From the NCBI GenBank assembly GCA_035699745.1, contig DASSPH010000079.1, forward strand, positions 1 through 64,000: a stretch of DNA of 64,000 nucleotides. Reading direction: 5' to 3'. The notes beneath the pieces were generated by a model. The model searched no databases. It worked only from the letters and a program-made list of their open reading frames with translations, and was not told the origin of the DNA. The position numbers and the translations under genes were made by a program. This DNA comes from Vicinamibacterales bacterium (GTDB lineage: Bacteria > Acidobacteriota > Vicinamibacteria > Vicinamibacterales > 2-12-FULL-66-21). This document shows positions 35,866 through 44,132 of this stretch, in pieces; the first letter of the stretch is position 1; every line of letters begins with the position of its first letter.

Positions 35866-37184
35866 TGCTCCACGGCGGCGGCGACGGCCAGCAGCCGATC
35901 GGTCCCGCCGCGGTGGCCCACCAGCTGCAGCGCGCGCGGCAGGCCGTCCGAGCCGCGGCCGCACGGGATCGCGATCGCGGGATGGCCGGTGATGTTGAAC
36001 AGCTGCGTCAGCCGCAGCATGATCGCGCGCACCGGCTCCACGGCGCCGCGGATCGTCACCGTTGACGCGCCGATCGGCGGGGCGCCAATCGCGAGCGCCG
36101 GCAGCAGGAGCGCGTCCAGCCCTTCGAGCGCCTTGTCGACCGCCTTCCTGAGCACGGTGCGCGCGTGCATCGCCCGCAAGTAGTCTTCCGCCAGCACGTA
36201 ACGGCCCATCTCCAGGCGCAGCCGCACACCTGGCGCGTAGCCCCCGGCGTGCCGCTCGATCAGCGGCGCGTGGTACCAGCTCGCCTCGGGGAGGACGATG
36301 TGCAGGTAGACTGCCGCGGTGCGTTCGGCGTGCGCGACTGACGCCGAGGCAACCGAATGCCCCGCCGAGGTCAGCGTCTGCCGCGCCTCCGCGAACAGCC
36401 GCGCCATCTCGTCGTCCAGCTTGTCCAGGAAGTACGGTTCCGGAACCCCCAGCCAGAGCGGCCCCGGGGCGGCGGCGGGCACCCGGTCGTGGCGCGCGTC
36501 GCCGTCGAGCATGGCGTAATAGAGCAGCGCCGCGCCGGCGACGTCCGACGCCAGCGGACCGACGTGATCCAGCGACACGCTCAGGGGAACGACCGCTTCG
36601 GCGGAAATCTCCCCGCTGGTGGGTTTTAATCCGATCACGCCGCACGCGGCGGCAGGGATGCGGATCGACCCGCCAGTGTCGGTTCCGACCGAGCCGTAGC
36701 ACATCCCCTCGACGAGCGCGACCGCCGCGCCGCCGCTCGACCCGCCGGCCGAGCGCGACAGGTCGAAGGGATTGCGCACCGCGCCGAACGCCGTCTCGTC
36801 GCTGGTGGTGCCGAAGGCGAACTCGTGCAGGTTGGTCTTGCCGACGATGACCGCGCCGGCGCGGCGGAGATTGGCGACCAGCGGCGCGTCGTGCGTCGCC
36901 TGTCGCGGCGGGACGTTCGACCCCGACGTCGTCGGCGTGCCGGCGACGTCCACCAGGTCCTTCACCGAGATCGGCACGCCGTGGAGCGCGCCGCGATACC
37001 GGCCGGCTGCGATCTCGGCGTCGGCGCGCGCCGCGTCCGCCATCGCCTGTTCGGTCATGACGGTGATGAAGGCGCGCAGCGATTCGTTGCCGGCCGCGAT
37101 GCGCTCGAGACACGCGCGGGTGAGATCCGCGGAGGCCGCCTCGCGGCGTTCGAGCCGGACGCTCACGTCTCGCAGGCTATGCAT
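35820..37184 (-). CDS. Amidase-signature hydrolase
   Basis: A 454-residue amidase-signature enzyme. The catalytic triad is visible: Lys in GVPISVKDLVDVAG, cis-Ser in SAGGSSGGAAVALVEGM and nucleophile Ser in GTDTGGSIRIPAAACG. It cleaves carboxamides; GatA, AtzE and fatty-acid amidases belong to the family. The start is the ATG at 37184, and it overlaps the small upstream gene by 8 bp. That small gene resembles GatC/AtzG, supporting a two-subunit amidase. The alternative start further upstream is an antisense artefact. Confidence 0.92.
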   Translation of the reverse strand: MHSLRDVSVRLERREAASADLTRACLERIAAGNESLRAFITVMTEQAMADAARADAEIAAGRYRGALHGVPISVKDLVDVAGTPTTSGSNVPPRQATHDAPLVANLRRAGAVIVGKTNLHEFAFGTTSDETAFGAVRNPFDLSRSAGGSSGGAAVALVEGMCYGSVGTDTGGSIRIPAAACGVIGLKPTSGEISAEAVVPLSVSLDHVGPLASDVAGAALLYYAMLDGDARHDRVPAAAPGPLWLGVPEPYFLDKLDDEMARLFAEARQTLTSAGHSVASASVAHAERTAAVYLHIVLPEASWYHAPLIERHAGGYAPGVRLRLEMGRYVLAEDYLRAMHARTVLRKAVDKALEGLDALLLPALAIGAPPIGASTVTIRGAVEPVRAIMLRLTQLFNITGHPAIAIPCGRGSDGLPRALQLVGHRGGTDRLLAVAAAVEHQIIGGAGSVGGGAG

Positions 37185-37371
37185 CGTCGGCCGGCTCCCC
37201 GGACTCGGAGGGCACAACCTCGAGCGCGGGATGTCCGAACTCCGCGTCCGCGTCTCGCAGCGTCTGCAGCGACGCCGCCAGGGATGTCAGCAGCGGCTCG
37301 AGTTGCGGCAGGTCACGCGCCCTCGCGTCCGCCACCGCGCGCGCGAGCCAGGCGGCAACGTCGGCGGTCAT
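37177..37371 (-). CDS. Small GatC/AtzG-like amidase partner (tentative)
   Basis: 64 residues: MTADVAAWLARAVADARARD then LPQLEPLLTSLAASLQTLRD and ADAEFGHPALEVVPSESGEP. Size, helical start and Pro-rich tail resemble the DUF4089/AtzG and GatC proteins that wrap around amidase-signature subunits. The start overlaps the previous stop by one base (TGATG) and the 3' end overlaps the amidase start by 8 bp, so three genes are translationally coupled. Homology is not certain from sequence alone. Confidence 0.6.
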   Translation of the reverse strand: MTADVAAWLARAVADARARDLPQLEPLLTSLAASLQTLRDADAEFGHPALEVVPSESGEPADDA

Positions 37372-38057
37372 CAGAAGGTGAGCGTCCCGCGGACGCTGAT
37401 CGGGATCATGTGTACGCTGTGCGTGATCGGCGTCGTGAAGCGGTTCATGGCGTACTTGAACGCGATGTCGACGCCGAGCGGACCGGACGTGATGCCGCCG
37501 CCCCCCTCGAGGAAGTAGCGCCGTCCGTCGAGCTGGTCGGTGTGGACCCGGCCGATGCCGCCGAGGACGAACGCATGCGCGCCCACACCCCACCCGGGGG
37601 CGCGGTCGCTGACGTCGATGCCGGCCCCGAGATCGCTGGCGCGGCCGCCGGTCAGGACGTAGCCGGGCATCGGCGCGGGGCCGCTGAAGCTGACGCGGAT
37701 CGGCGGCAGGCTCTCGATGCTGCCGCGGATCGCCAGCGTCGGGCCGACGCTCGACCCGAAGGGGTAGACGGTCGCGCCGACCGCGGCGGCGCGCTTCCCG
37801 TACTCGATCACGTTCACCAGCGTCTGCCCGTCTTCGGTCCGGTACTGAAACGCTTCGAGATGAACTTCGCTGACCTTCCGGCCGAGCAGCTCCTCCAGCG
37901 GATGTTTCGCGAACCCGTACGGCTGCACGTACTGCGTCTCGTACGAGACGCTGATGAAATGACGCCGCGCTTTCGCCGCGCGGTACGTCTGCGGCGCGGC
38001 GTCCGGCGCGGCGAGCGCGGCGACGAGCCACAGCGCGGATGCGGTTTGTATCAGCAT
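37371..38057 (-). CDS. Exported beta-barrel-like protein
   Basis: A 228-residue protein with a signal peptide (LIQTASALWLVAALAAP) and many short alternating strands with Gly/aromatic ends, such as GQTLVNVIEYGKRAAAVGAT and RRYFLEGGGGITSGPLGVDI, finishing in a beta strand (MIPISVRGTLTF). This is typical of small outer-membrane barrels, for example the outer-membrane beta-barrel family. It starts the amidase operon and is divergent from the alcohol dehydrogenase gene (24 bp between starts). Function unknown. Confidence 0.7.
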   Translation of the reverse strand: MLIQTASALWLVAALAAPDAAPQTYRAAKARRHFISVSYETQYVQPYGFAKHPLEELLGRKVSEVHLEAFQYRTEDGQTLVNVIEYGKRAAAVGATVYPFGSSVGPTLAIRGSIESLPPIRVSFSGPAPMPGYVLTGGRASDLGAGIDVSDRAPGWGVGAHAFVLGGIGRVHTDQLDGRRYFLEGGGGITSGPLGVDIAFKYAMNRFTTPITHSVHMIPISVRGTLTF

Positions 38058-38081
38058 CCGTTCAAGGATAACGTAAACCGC

Positions 38082-39182
38082 GTGAGCGCTCCCATTCGTG
38101 CCGCCGTGATGACGGCACCGCGCGCGCCGATCGAGGTGCGCGAGTTCCCCCGGCCCGATCTACCGCCCGGCGCGGCGCTGCTGCGCACGCTGCGATCCGA
38201 GGTCTGCGGCACCGACGTGCACTTGTGGCACGGCCGGCTGTCGGGCGTCCCGTATCCGATCATTCCCGGGCACGTCTCCGCCGGAACGATCGACGCCGCG
38301 CGAGGGACGCTGACAGGCATCGACGGATCCGATCTGCGCGAGGGAGACCGCGCCGTGTTCTTCGACGTGCACCGTACCTGCGGCCGCTGCCGCGCGTGTA
38401 CGGTGCACCGCACGCCGACGCGCTGCGCGGCGCGCCGCGTGTACGGCATCACCGACTCGGCCGACGAGGGGCTGTTCGGCGGCTGGGCCGAAGCGATCTA
38501 TCTGGAGCCGGGCGTCGCGCTTGCGCGGCTGCCGGACGGCGTCGCCCTCGACGATTACATCGGCGGCGGCTGCGGGCTGCTCACCGCGGTCCACATCGTC
38601 GAACGCGCGGAGATCCGGCTCGCCGATGCCGTGGTCGTGCAGGGCGTGGGCGCCGTGGGCCTCAGCGCCATCGCGCTGTCGCGAATCGCTGGCGCAGGAA
38701 CCGTGATTGCGATCGGCGCCCCCGCGGATCGCCTCGCGCTGGCGAGAGAGATGGGCGCGGACGTCGTGCTCGACCTGGCGCGCACCTCCGCGGACGAGCG
38801 GCGCCAGATCGTGCTGAACGCGACGCACGGCGAAGGGGCCGACGTCGTGCTCGAAGCGGCCGGCGCCGCGGCGGCGGTGCCCGAGGGGCTCGATCTGGCG
38901 CGTGCCGGCGGCCGCTACGTGATTGCCGGGCATTACACCGACGTCGGGCCGGCGTCCGTCAACGCGCACCACCAGATCAACCGCAAGCATCTCGAGATCC
39001 GCGGCTGCTGGGGCAGCGAGGCGCGCCACTTCCTGCGCGCGTTGTCGATCCTCGAGCGTCATCCCCATCTGCCGTTCCGGAAGATCGGCGCGCGCCGCTA
39101 CGGACTGCTGCAACTCAACGAGGCGCTCGCCGACGCGGAAGCGATGCGGATTCCCAAGGCGCTGGTCGATCCCTCGTTATGA
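38082..39182 (+). CDS. Zinc-dependent alcohol dehydrogenase (MDR family)
   Basis: A 366-residue medium-chain dehydrogenase. Catalytic-zinc Cys is in SEVCGTDVHLWHG, with the second His in IIPGHVSAGTI, where the usual GHE is GHV; structural-zinc cysteines are CGRCRACTVHRTPTRC. The nucleotide-binding fold is VVVQGVGAVGLSAIALSRIA. It oxidises an alcohol or polyol with NAD(P). GTG is the start; ATG 38109 is an alternative. The 3' end overlaps the pyruvate kinase start (ATGA). Confidence 0.92.
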   Translation: MSAPIRAAVMTAPRAPIEVREFPRPDLPPGAALLRTLRSEVCGTDVHLWHGRLSGVPYPIIPGHVSAGTIDAARGTLTGIDGSDLREGDRAVFFDVHRTCGRCRACTVHRTPTRCAARRVYGITDSADEGLFGGWAEAIYLEPGVALARLPDGVALDDYIGGGCGLLTAVHIVERAEIRLADAVVVQGVGAVGLSAIALSRIAGAGTVIAIGAPADRLALAREMGADVVLDLARTSADERRQIVLNATHGEGADVVLEAAGAAAAVPEGLDLARAGGRYVIAGHYTDVGPASVNAHHQINRKHLEIRGCWGSEARHFLRALSILERHPHLPFRKIGARRYGLLQLNEALADAEAMRIPKALVDPSL

Positions 39183-40651
39183 CGACGGCTCGTTGCCCGA
39201 TACACCGGCGCACGAAGATCGTGGCGACGCTCGGGCCGGCGAGCAGCCAGCCCGGAACGCTGGACGCGCTGGTGGCCGCCGGCGTCGATGTCTTCCGGCT
39301 GAACTTCTCGCACGGCACCCACGAATCACACGCCGCGACCTTCCACGCGGTCCGCGCCGCCGCACGCCGCGCCGGGCGGGACGTGGCGATCCTCCAGGAC
39401 CTGAGCGGCCCGAAGATCCGCACCGGACGGCTCGCCGGCGGAGCGCCGGTGGAGCTGAAGGACGGCGACGAAGTGCGGCTCGCCGCCGGCGACGGGGAAG
39501 GCAGCCGCGAGCGGATCTTCACGCGATATGCCGAACTGATCGACTCCGCCAGGGCCGGCGATCGCCTGCTCCTGGACGACGGCAAGATCGAATTGCGCGT
39601 CGAGAGCAGGGGCAGCGGCGAGCTGATCACGACGGTGGTGAACGGCGGCACGCTCGCCGAGAAGAAAGGGATCAACGCGCCGGGCGTGCAGCTTCCGCCC
39701 TGCGCGGTGACGCCCAAAGACGAAACGGATCTGAGATTCGGCCTCGATCTGGGGGTCGACCTGGTGGCGCTGAGCTTCGTCCAGGCCGCCGGCGACGTGC
39801 AGAAGGCCCGCGCGATCGTGCGGCAGGCGAAGCAGGACGTGCCGATCATCGCCAAGATCGAGCGGCCGCAGGCGCTCGAGCACCTCGACGCGATCCTCAC
39901 CGCGGCGGACGGCGTCATGGTCGCGCGCGGCGACCTCGGGCTCGAATGTCCGCTCGAGCAGATTCCGCGGATCCAGAAGGCGATCGTGGCGCGGTCGCGC
40001 ACGCTCGGGCGCCCCGTCATCCTCGCGACGCAGGTGCTCGAGTCGATGCGCACCGAGCCGCGGCCGACGCGCGCCGAGGTCAGCGACGCCGCGACGGCGG
40101 TCGATCAGGGCGTCGACGCGATCATGTTGTCGGGCGAGACCGCCTCGGGTGAGTTCCCCGTCCGGTCGGTTCAGACGCTGGCCGCGATCATCGCCGACGC
40201 CGAGACCGTGGCGACGCCGGCGGCGCTGCTCAGCGCGGATGTGCTGCTCGAAGGGCGCGACACGACGGGGCCGACTGACGGGTTCGACACGTTCAAGACC
40301 CGCCACGGCCGCGCGATGTGCGAAGCGGCCGTGACGCTCGCGTCCACCGGACAGGCGGAGGCGATCGTCGCGGTGACGCGGTTCGGCAAGACCGCCCAGC
40401 TGCTCTCCTCCCTGCGGCCGCCAGCCGCGATCCTCGCCGTCACGCCGTCGGGGGAGATCGCCCGCCGGCTGAATCTCTACTGGGGGGTGCAGGCGATGGT
40501 CTCGGACCTGCAGGATCTGCGCGCGTTGGAAGGCCCCATCCGCCTCTCGGGCCACCTTGGTCCGCGGGCGGTCGTCGTCTTCATCAACATCACGCCCGAC
40601 CTGACGCGGCAGGACGCCAACTTCCTGAACGTCCAGCAGCTGTCCTCGTGA
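39179..40651 (+). CDS. pyk: Pyruvate kinase
   Basis: A 490-residue pyruvate kinase. Conserved elements: TKIVATLGPASSQ at the N-terminus, LNFSHGTHESH, DLSGPKIRTG, the catalytic-lysine strand IIAKIERPQALEHLDAIL, MVARGDLGLE, AIVARSRTLGRPVILATQVL and MLSGETASGEFP. The C-terminal regulatory domain includes VAVTRFGKTAQLLSS. It converts phosphoenolpyruvate and ADP to pyruvate and ATP. The ATG overlaps the dehydrogenase stop (ATGA at 39179-39182), so both are translated from one mRNA. Confidence 0.97.
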   Translation: MTTARCPIHRRTKIVATLGPASSQPGTLDALVAAGVDVFRLNFSHGTHESHAATFHAVRAAARRAGRDVAILQDLSGPKIRTGRLAGGAPVELKDGDEVRLAAGDGEGSRERIFTRYAELIDSARAGDRLLLDDGKIELRVESRGSGELITTVVNGGTLAEKKGINAPGVQLPPCAVTPKDETDLRFGLDLGVDLVALSFVQAAGDVQKARAIVRQAKQDVPIIAKIERPQALEHLDAILTAADGVMVARGDLGLECPLEQIPRIQKAIVARSRTLGRPVILATQVLESMRTEPRPTRAEVSDAATAVDQGVDAIMLSGETASGEFPVRSVQTLAAIIADAETVATPAALLSADVLLEGRDTTGPTDGFDTFKTRHGRAMCEAAVTLASTGQAEAIVAVTRFGKTAQLLSSLRPPAAILAVTPSGEIARRLNLYWGVQAMVSDLQDLRALEGPIRLSGHLGPRAVVVFINITPDLTRQDANFLNVQQLSS

Positions 40652-40660
40652 CCTCCGGCG

Positions 40661-42028
40661 TCAAGCGGACGACCTGCGGCTGTACGAGTACAGACCGACA
40701 CCCAGGCCGAGCATCGCCGCGGCCTGCGCGATCAGGTTCACCTCGTAGGTGAGCGCGTTCGCGCCCGGCGGCGGCACGAACGTGAGTCCCACCGACACCG
40801 CCGTTGCCGCGAAACCCACGACTGGAGGCCAGCGCGAGGTCTCCGGAAGCAGCCGCATCTGCGCGGCGAAGAGATACAGGTACGGCACGAAGTAGATCAG
40901 GATCGTGAGATTCACCAGGATGTCGTAGGCCTCCTGGATCGACGTCGAGCGCCCCGCCACCGTGAAGAACACGCTGCCGAGGAAGATCGCGGAAGCGGCC
41001 AGCGACTGGACGATCAACGCCACGTGCGGCGTCCGGTATCGCGGGTGCAGGCGCGCGAACGCCCGCGGCATCACCGAATCCACGCCGGCGGCGAACGGAA
41101 CGCGTGCCGCGCCGGCCGTCCACGATGCCGTTCCCGCCAGGGCGCCCAACGTGAGCAGAGCGCCGGTCAGGACGCCGAGCCCGGTCACGCCGACCCGGCC
41201 GGCGACGAGCTGCACCGCGTCGGTGATCCCGCTCAGCTCTTTCAGTGACGAGACCGGCACCGCCACCAGGACCGACGCGGATCCCACGATGTAGACCACC
41301 GTCGTCACCGCGCCGGCGATGAAGATGCCGCGCGGGATCGTCCGCTCCGGCTTCTCGATCTCCTGTCCGATCAGCGAGGTGATCTCGAACCCGGAGAAGG
41401 CGAAGCACATTGCCGACCACAGCGCGACGGTCTCGAGGACGTCGCCGCGCGGCACCAGGGCGCCCGCCTGGAATGGCGTCGCCGATCCGAACCGCGCCAG
41501 CGCCAGCGCGCCGCAGCCGATCAGCAGCCCCGCGGGCACCCAGACGCCGAGGCTGCCGGCGTTCTGCAGCCACTTGCCCCAGCGCAGCCCGACGATGTTG
41601 ATGCCGGCCGCGATCCAGATGCCGGCCAGCACGAAGACAACCGAATACCAGCGCGCCGCGCCCATCCCCTGCCAGCGCTCCCCCCCGATCGCGGCGAAGT
41701 TGGCCGCGCCGAACAGCAGCAGCGACGGGAAGTAGAAGAGATTGTTCACCCACAGGCACCAGCCGCAGAGGAACCCGTGCCCCGATCCGAACGCGCGGCG
41801 GACCCAGGTGTAGACGCCGCCCTGCTCCGGATACCGGCGGGCCAGGGCCGCCACCGCGAGCGCGAGCGGGACGAAGAAGGCAATCCACGCCAGGATCCAG
41901 AGCGTCAGCGAGGGCGGGCCGGCGCGCGCGCCGCGCGCGATCCACCTCACGCTGATCACCGCGACGACGTTCATCAGGACGACGTCGCGCAGCGTCAGGA
42001 CCTTGAGCAGCCGCGCCGCGTCGTTCAC
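40661..42028 (-). CDS. APC-superfamily amino-acid permease
   Basis: A 455-residue integral membrane protein with about 12 hydrophobic segments. Helix 1 region TLRDVVLMNVVAVISVRWIA and the RYPEQGGVYTWVRRAFG motif are typical of the APC family; FAFSGFEITSLIGQEIEKPERTI is the conserved helix 6 and loop. It imports or exchanges amino acids or polyamines. The GTG start at 42028 overlaps the stop of the SRPBCC gene (GTGA), so it is the second gene of a two-gene operon. Substrate not decidable. Confidence 0.9.
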   Translation of the reverse strand: MNDAARLLKVLTLRDVVLMNVVAVISVRWIARGARAGPPSLTLWILAWIAFFVPLALAVAALARRYPEQGGVYTWVRRAFGSGHGFLCGWCLWVNNLFYFPSLLLFGAANFAAIGGERWQGMGAARWYSVVFVLAGIWIAAGINIVGLRWGKWLQNAGSLGVWVPAGLLIGCGALALARFGSATPFQAGALVPRGDVLETVALWSAMCFAFSGFEITSLIGQEIEKPERTIPRGIFIAGAVTTVVYIVGSASVLVAVPVSSLKELSGITDAVQLVAGRVGVTGLGVLTGALLTLGALAGTASWTAGAARVPFAAGVDSVMPRAFARLHPRYRTPHVALIVQSLAASAIFLGSVFFTVAGRSTSIQEAYDILVNLTILIYFVPYLYLFAAQMRLLPETSRWPPVVGFAATAVSVGLTFVPPPGANALTYEVNLIAQAAAMLGLGVGLYSYSRRSSA

Positions 42029-42504
42029 GAGCCGTGCTCCGCGTAGTCCTTCAGCGCGGCCAGCGACGATCGCCATCCGCTGGCGATGACGGCGTAGTAG
42101 CGGCGCCACCGCGGCGTTTCCTCGAATCCCGTCTGCTTCACCTGCAGCCGGCACGCCGGACCGGACATGCGGCAGCTCACCTCCAGCGCCATCGGACCGA
42201 TCGGTTCACCGTCGGGCGGCAGCCACCACGCGTCGGCGACGAAGAGTTCGCGCCCCGGCATGTACTCCATCACGCGCCCGTGGAAGATGCCGCCGAGCCG
42301 TCCGAGCACGTCATCGGCCTCCGCGGTCGGCGCCCATTCGATCGCGTACACGCCGATCGGGCGCGGCGCGGTCACCGAGCGGACCGCCTGCCACCAGATC
42401 GAGAGGGCGTGCGGATCGAAGAACGCGGCGAGCACCCGGGTCGGCGCGGCGTTGATGAGCAGCGAATAGTCGAACTCCGGGGATGGTTCGGCTGAACGGG
42501 GCAT
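42025..42504 (-). CDS. SRPBCC (AHSA1/START-like) protein
   Basis: 159 residues with the helix-grip fold pattern: FDYSLLINAAPTRVLAAFFD, DPHALSIWWQAVRSVTAPRP, FHGRVMEYMPGRELFVADAW and the C-terminal helix YYAVIASGWRSSLAALKDYA. These proteins bind hydrophobic ligands, activate Hsp90 or act as enzymes; no catalytic residue is apparent. A TAGCAT hexamer 9 nt upstream of the ATG may be a -10. Coupled to the permease gene by GTGA overlap. Confidence 0.82.
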   Translation of the reverse strand: MPRSAEPSPEFDYSLLINAAPTRVLAAFFDPHALSIWWQAVRSVTAPRPIGVYAIEWAPTAEADDVLGRLGGIFHGRVMEYMPGRELFVADAWWLPPDGEPIGPMALEVSCRMSGPACRLQVKQTGFEETPRWRRYYAVIASGWRSSLAALKDYAEHGS

Positions 42505-42539
42505 GCGTCGGCCATGCTACCGCAGTACACTGAGGCGTG

Positions 42540-43664
42540 ATGGCGACCGAGCACGCCGGGAAGCCGACGGCGGACGCGACCTGGGACGAGCACTACGCGG
42601 ACGAGAAGGACGCGGCGTGGCTCTATCGCGAGCTCGCCCGCGTCGAGACGCATACCGAGCGCCGCGATCTGTTCAGCCGCCTCGCCGGCGTGGAGGATCG
42701 GCACACCGCGCGCTGGGAGGAGCTGTTCCGCGAAGCAGGCCGTCCGCTGCCGCCGTACGCCGTCGGGCGCCGCACGCGGTGGCTGGCGTGGATCGCGCGC
42801 ATGCTCGGGCCCGGCGCGGTGCTGCCGCTCGTCCTCGCGGAAGAAGGGCGTGAAGTCCAGGCCTATCTGGGGCTGGCCCGCGCCTCGTCACACGCCACCA
42901 CGCACAAGGCGGCGCTGGACATCGCCGCCGAGTCGGCCGTGCACGCGCGCGAGCTGTCGGAAGTGATGGGGCGCGAAGGGGAGCCGTGGCACGTCGGCGG
43001 CGCCGGCGGCCTGCTCCGCAGCATCGTCTACGGCTTCAACGACGGACTCACGGCCAACTTCGGACTCGTCGCCGGCGTGGTCGGCGCCGATCTCGGCGGG
43101 CACGTCGTCATCGTCACCGGCGTCGCGGGAGCGATCGCCGACGCGCTGTCGATGGGCTCGAGCGGCTATCTCGCGGCCAAGAGCGAGGCCGAAGTGCAGA
43201 CGCACCAGATCGAGATGGAGCGTCAGGAGATGCGGCTGATGCCGGATCTCGAGGAAGAGGAGCTGGCGCTGATCTACGAGGCGAAAGGCATTCCGCCCGG
43301 GAACGCGCGCGAGATGGCGAAGACGATCATGATGGATCCGGCGCGCGCGCTGGAGACGCAGGTCCGCGAGGAACTGAACATCCATCCCGCCGAGCTCGCG
43401 CCGCTCAAGGACGGCATCGTCACCGGCACCGCCACCGCCGTCGGCGCGTTCATCCCGATTCTGCCGTTCCTGGTGATGGATCACGCCCCCGCGGTCTGGG
43501 TGTCGCTCGCGATCAGCATGGCGGCGCATTTCGGGATCGGCGCCGCGCGCAGCCTGTTCACCGGCCGCGGCGTGTGGGTGAGCGGCCGGGACATGTTCGC
43601 CGTCGGCTTCGGCGTCGCCGCCGTCGGCTACATCATCGGGGAGTGGCTGCCGAAGATCATGTGA
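42540..43664 (+). CDS. Ferritin-like/VIT1 membrane iron protein (MbfA type)
   Basis: About 374 residues. The N-terminal half (1-140) is a four-helix ferritin-like domain with Glu/His metal ligands: EKDAAWLYRELARVETHTER, VEDRHTARWEELF and EEGREVQAYLGLAR. The C-terminal half is a VIT1/CCC1 transporter: SIVYGFNDGLTANFGLVAGV and ADALSMGSSGYLAAKSEAE are its hallmarks, with membrane helices to the end. MbfA-type fusions export ferrous iron or resist peroxide and acid stress. GTG 42537 is another start; a TACACT lies 8 nt upstream. The stop abuts the cytochrome gene stop. Confidence 0.92.
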   Translation: MATEHAGKPTADATWDEHYADEKDAAWLYRELARVETHTERRDLFSRLAGVEDRHTARWEELFREAGRPLPPYAVGRRTRWLAWIARMLGPGAVLPLVLAEEGREVQAYLGLARASSHATTHKAALDIAAESAVHARELSEVMGREGEPWHVGGAGGLLRSIVYGFNDGLTANFGLVAGVVGADLGGHVVIVTGVAGAIADALSMGSSGYLAAKSEAEVQTHQIEMERQEMRLMPDLEEEELALIYEAKGIPPGNAREMAKTIMMDPARALETQVREELNIHPAELAPLKDGIVTGTATAVGAFIPILPFLVMDHAPAVWVSLAISMAAHFGIGAARSLFTGRGVWVSGRDMFAVGFGVAAVGYIIGEWLPKIM

Positions 43665-43665
43665 G

Positions 43666-44103
43666 CTACTGAGCGCCGCGCAGCGTCTGCGCATACGCGA
43701 CGATCTGCCAGACCTGGTCCTTCGTGAGCTCGTCCTTGAACGCCGGCATCTTCGGCGACTTGCGCCCGTTCCACACCTTGTAGAACACGGTGCCGTCGGG
43801 ATTGCGCGCGGCGCGCCGGGCCGTCGTCAGATCCATGTCCTGCATGTGATCCGGATCCGCGTCGGGACCGTCTCCCTTGCCGCCGGGACCGTGGCACCGC
43901 TCGCAGTTCTTCTTGAAGAGTGCCTTGCCGGACTCCACCGCCTTCGCGTCGCCGGCGAGCGGGTTCTTCTCCTTGTCGGCGTCGGGAGGGAGAGTCCAGC
44001 CGTTCGGGTTCGACGGGCGCGGCGACTGCGCCTGCATCGCATCGGCAAAGCTGCCGGCGAACAGAATGGCCGCAATCGCGAAGAGACTCCAGCGTATGCG
44101 CAT
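43666..44103 (-). CDS. Exported c-type cytochrome
   Basis: A 145-residue monoheme cytochrome c. Residues 1-23 (RIRWSLFAIAAILFAGSFAD) form a signal peptide. The heme site is KKNCERCHGPGGKGDGPDAD (CxxCH), and the distal methionine is in RKSPKMPAFKDELTKDQVWQ. ELTKDQVWQIVAYAQTLR is the C-terminal helix of cytochrome c family class I. It carries electrons in the periplasm. The start lies in the left arm of an inverted repeat shared with the divergent LOG-type gene. Confidence 0.93.
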   Translation of the reverse strand: MRIRWSLFAIAAILFAGSFADAMQAQSPRPSNPNGWTLPPDADKEKNPLAGDAKAVESGKALFKKNCERCHGPGGKGDGPDADPDHMQDMDLTTARRAARNPDGTVFYKVWNGRKSPKMPAFKDELTKDQVWQIVAYAQTLRGAQ

Positions 44104-44132
44104 ATGCAAATGATACAGTTTTTTGCATATGC
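44100..44132. promoter_or_regulatory. Perfect 11-bp inverted repeat over two divergent start codons
   Basis: GCATATGCAAA (44100-44110) and TTTGCATATGC (44122-44132) are reverse complements, separated by an 11-bp spacer TGATACAGTTT. The cytochrome c ATG (44103, minus) lies in the left arm and the LOG-type gene ATG (44129, plus) in the right arm. Only 25 bp separate the two start codons, so the genes would have leaderless or very short transcripts, and a dimeric regulator bound here would cover both. Confidence 0.6.
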
